DNA of 64,000 nt. It comes from Planococcus sp. CPCC 101016. GTDB lineage: Bacteria; Bacillota; Bacilli; Bacillales_A; Planococcaceae. The position numbers were made by a program, and so were the translations under genes. This document shows positions 61,594 through 64,000 of the stretch, in pieces (position 1 is the stretch's first letter; every line of letters starts with the position of its first letter). The notes beneath the pieces were generated by a model, which had not been told where the DNA came from, did no database searches, and was given only the letters and a program-made list of their open reading frames with translations. The stretch is from positions 310,001-374,000 of the forward strand of contig NZ_VOHB01000002.1 of the NCBI RefSeq assembly GCF_007859295.1, read 5' to 3'.

Positions 61594-62586
61594 ATGTTCA
61601 CACAAAAACTGGATTTCAAAACGACTGATTTAACTACTTTTCCATTTCCGTTCACGTCAGGGAATTACCGTTATTCCAATGACTTAAAGAAGTTACAAAA
61701 TATAAACTGTGTGGAAATCACTCCAGAGTATGAATTGCAGATCAAAGCCAAAAGACGTTTATTGGATGAACAGCCGGAAGTTCGTTTTCAATCTTTTCCA
61801 CACACGCATGAAATGCAGTGGGAAGTTCTTGAAATGTTGGTTGATATGGCAGTCAGCCGTTACCCGCAACACTTTGAAGTAGAAAAAGACGGAAAAAATT
61901 GGACATTCAAAAACAATATATTAGCAGAAGAGGAATCGTTTGTTTTTGGGGACTCCACAACACTGAAATTAGAGCCTTTTGATTATATTGGACGCCATTT
62001 CCACAATGATTTTGTTTTGATGGTACAGCGTGACGATAATTATTACTTGGAAGTTGGACAAGTATCTTATGCGGCTTTATTTTCAGCTCATTGGAATAAA
62101 GGAATGAGTTTCAACGAAATCCATGCGCCGGTTCCGTTCGTCTCCCGAAAAGGAGACCAAATGGCCGAACGCATCCGCCAATTCCTGCACTCTATCGAAG
62201 CTGGCGAACCGTGGACACGCATTAACTGGAACTTGATGGCCAATCGTTGGGATGTCAACTACGAAACGATGGATGTCTGGGAACCGGAGAGAAGTTTGAT
62301 TACCGCTGAAAATGCCGGTGAACTTGTCCGCCTTCGTGTAGAAGAGCAGAAGTTTTACCGTATGCCAAGAAGCAATGCCATTTTATTTGTTTTGAATACA
62401 CAATTTCTGCCGATGGAGGATTTGAAATTACGCCAGGAATGGTTTGATTTAACCTACAGCGTTTTGCAGGATATCCCGGAACCGATGGCAGAGTACAAAG
62501 GGATTGCGCCTTATTTGCCGCAAACAGTTGAATATTTGCGAAGAGAAGATGAAAAAATAAAAGCAAGTAAAGAAAGTGAAGCGTAA
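61594..62586 (+). CDS. Heme-dependent oxidative N-demethylase (DUF3445)
   Basis: 330 residues. FPFPFTSGNYRYSNDLKKL, EITPEYELQIKAKRRLL, DYIGRHFHNDFVLM, HAPVPFVSRKGDQMAERI, RINWNLMANRW and RVEEQKFYRMPRSNAILFVL are the conserved blocks of the DUF3445 family, to which dimethylamine monooxygenase and the oxidative N-demethylase belong. With O2 and reducing power it removes a methyl group from an amine nitrogen, releasing formaldehyde. AAGGGG precedes the ATG. The subunit and reductase genes follow directly. Which N-methyl compound is used is unknown. Confidence 0.85.
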   Translation: MFTQKLDFKTTDLTTFPFPFTSGNYRYSNDLKKLQNINCVEITPEYELQIKAKRRLLDEQPEVRFQSFPHTHEMQWEVLEMLVDMAVSRYPQHFEVEKDGKNWTFKNNILAEEESFVFGDSTTLKLEPFDYIGRHFHNDFVLMVQRDDNYYLEVGQVSYAALFSAHWNKGMSFNEIHAPVPFVSRKGDQMAERIRQFLHSIEAGEPWTRINWNLMANRWDVNYETMDVWEPERSLITAENAGELVRLRVEEQKFYRMPRSNAILFVLNTQFLPMEDLKLRQEWFDLTYSVLQDIPEPMAEYKGIAPYLPQTVEYLRREDEKIKASKESEA

Positions 62587-62599
62587 AGGAGAGGATTCT

Positions 62600-63115
62600 A
62601 TGTACAGCCGTCCGGTATTATTCGATCAATCCCCTACATTAGCCGAAAATTTTTCCCTTCTGCAAGGGCGAACAAAGATTGCTGTATTGTTCGACGAAAC
62701 TGGCAGAGAGCAGGCTGAAGGCATATTAGAGACAGCGAATACCATTCCGGCAGAGTCGCTGCTGGTTTCAGAGGACACTCCCGATCAGAAGGTCAGTGAA
62801 TTTGTAGCTTCTCAAAAAATGGGTACTCAATTATGCATCGTCGCTCAATGGGATACGGCTTACCGTTTATTTTCGCTGACTGTTGAAGAAGGTGCATCAG
62901 AAGAGGAAATTCAAACATTTATAATAGGCCAAAAAAAGCGGTTTGTTTATTGCATGAAATGCTTCAGTACTAATGAAATTGCAGGCGAAGCATCAGCGGT
63001 GCAATGCCAATGCAGTGCTCACTTGGAAGTAGGGCCATTCTTTTCGAAAGTAAGAAAAGGCTATATTGGCTATCCATTTATACCTGTCGAACAACGACAA
63101 ACAGTGGGGAGTTGA
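62600..63115 (+). CDS. Small cysteine-rich subunit, DmmA-family (dimethylamine monooxygenase-like)
   Basis: 171 residues. The C-terminal half carries YCMKCFSTNEI and VQCQCSAHLEVGPFFSKVRKGYIGYP, with four Cys able to bind a metal or cluster. This matches the small subunit found beside DUF3445 proteins in dimethylamine monooxygenase operons. AAAGGAGAGG precedes the ATG at 62600. Its stop lies five bases before the reductase start. Role: probably assembly or electron transfer to the heme subunit. Confidence 0.75.
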   Translation: MYSRPVLFDQSPTLAENFSLLQGRTKIAVLFDETGREQAEGILETANTIPAESLLVSEDTPDQKVSEFVASQKMGTQLCIVAQWDTAYRLFSLTVEEGASEEEIQTFIIGQKKRFVYCMKCFSTNEIAGEASAVQCQCSAHLEVGPFFSKVRKGYIGYPFIPVEQRQTVGS

Positions 63116-63120
63116 GAAAG

Positions 63121-64000
63121 ATGAGAGTCGCAGGAAATATTCAAGTGGAAGTTGTTCAAATCATACAAGAAACAGAGTTCGTGAAACGATTCCGGTTCGC
63201 TCCTACTGATAATTTATTATTGCCGGCATTTGCGGGAGGAGCTCATATAAAAACATTTTTGCAAAAAGAAGAAGAAATTTTAGAGCGGGCTTATTCTCTT
63301 GTGAGTCCACCCCAAGAGCGGAATTTTTATGAAATAGCAATCAGGAAAGATGATTATTCAACGGGCGGATCTCTTTATTGGCATGAAGAAGTTGAAGTCG
63401 GTATGGTGCTTGAGATCAGCTTTCCGAGAAATCATTTTGCCTTAAGCTATCAAGCGAAGCATCATGTTTTTTATGCAGCAGGCATAGGGATTACTCCATT
63501 TTTAACAATGGCAAAAGATTTGGAGGAGTGGCAGACCTTTGAACTCCATTACACTGCACGCACTTCAGAACAATGTGCATTTTTCAAGGAGTTAAAAGAA
63601 ATTTATGGTGACCGCTGCCATTTTTATTTTTCCCGCAGCGATGAACCTCAAAAGATGTCGCCGACTTCCATGCTGAATCATCGCATCGGCACGCATGTCT
63701 ATTTCTGCGGTCCGGTAAATATGGTGAAAGAGTACCGGGATGCTGCCGCATCCTACGGATATCCGGCTAAAGCCATTCATTTCGAGCTATTTTCAAGTGC
63801 TCAGGACAACGGTCCAAAAAATGCGTTTATGGTCGAGCTGATCGACAGCGACAGAACTTTGCATGTGAGTGAAGATGAAACCTTGCTGGAAGCGTTGTTG
63901 AAAGCAGGGATTGAAGCGCCATACGCCTGTAAGATAGGCGGCTGCGGAAGTTGTGAGTTGGAAGTGGCAGAAGGTGAAGTTCTTCACAAGGATGTGTTCT
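63121..64000 (+). CDS. PDR/VanB-type reductase, partial (C-terminus beyond window)
   Basis: About 293 residues are present and the frame is open at the right edge. An FMN-type oxidoreductase half (RAYSLVSPP, GGSLYWHEE), an NAD-binding half (FYAAGIGITPFLTMAKDL, YFCGPVNMVKEY) and a C-terminal plant-type ferredoxin (YACKIGGCGSCELE) follow in the order of phthalate-dioxygenase-reductase/VanB enzymes. It passes electrons from NAD(P)H to the N-demethylase. GGGGAG lies before the ATG at 63121. The last ferredoxin Cys lies just outside. Confidence 0.9.
   Translation, partial: MRVAGNIQVEVVQIIQETEFVKRFRFAPTDNLLLPAFAGGAHIKTFLQKEEEILERAYSLVSPPQERNFYEIAIRKDDYSTGGSLYWHEEVEVGMVLEISFPRNHFALSYQAKHHVFYAAGIGITPFLTMAKDLEEWQTFELHYTARTSEQCAFFKELKEIYGDRCHFYFSRSDEPQKMSPTSMLNHRIGTHVYFCGPVNMVKEYRDAAASYGYPAKAIHFELFSSAQDNGPKNAFMVELIDSDRTLHVSEDETLLEALLKAGIEAPYACKIGGCGSCELEVAEGEVLHKDVF

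Overview
The window reads as chromosomal DNA of a low-to-moderate GC Gram-positive bacterium of the order Bacillales, most likely Planococcaceae (Planococcus/Planomicrobium-like). The grounds are strong AGGAGG-type ribosome binding sites, GTG/TTG starts, a sigma-B type promoter, CcpA- and MhqR-type operators, SigL (sigma-54) control and Bacillus-like gene families. The genus is inference from protein character. I see no rRNA, tRNA, CRISPR array or intact insertion sequence.

Layout. 1-3.2 kb: an HxlR-type regulator (cut by the edge), a HAD phosphatase, a cyclase-family hydrolase and the formaldehyde-fixing pair hxlB-hxlA behind a repeated operator. 3.2-13.2 kb: two large GGDEF/EAL signalling proteins around an MhqR-like quinone/electrophile module (FMN reductase, MarR repressor, ring-cleaving dioxygenase, second FMN reductase) and a sigma-B type catalase. 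13.4-14 kb: glutathione peroxidase. 14.2-24.9 kb: a complete aldarate (galactarate/glucarate) catabolic locus with a TctBAC importer, UxuA-like enzyme, GarD, KdgD, semialdehyde dehydrogenase, GudD and a FadR-type GntR regulator; two promoters share one operator. 24.9-30.6 kb: two paralogous permeases flanking two 2-hydroxyacid dehydrogenases. 30.7-39.1 kb: mixed housekeeping and stress genes, a DnaA-box cluster, and a divergent NmrA/Rrf2 pair with three 19-bp operator copies. 39.2-47.5 kb: LacI regulator, TRAP transporter, GH31 glycosidase and uronate isomerase UxaC. 47.6-50.5 kb: small membrane proteins, an IS-like palindrome and a methyltransferase.

50.6-64 kb is a sigma-54 island. rpoN lies between two enhancer-binding activators. 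Each activator faces an operon with a textbook -24/-12 promoter. One operon is aminotransferase, aldehyde dehydrogenase and alanine dehydrogenase. The other is a small membrane protein, an NCS1-type permease and a heme-dependent oxidative N-demethylase with its small cysteine-rich subunit and a flavin/[2Fe-2S] reductase that runs off the window.

How the genes work together: galactarate and glucarate converge on 5-dehydro-4-deoxyglucarate and then 2-oxoglutarate. Uronides enter through the TRAP/GH31/UxaC route. The N-demethylase should release formaldehyde, which HxlA/HxlB could capture. The aminotransferase/Ald pair would recycle pyruvate and release ammonium from an amine. The last two links are inference.
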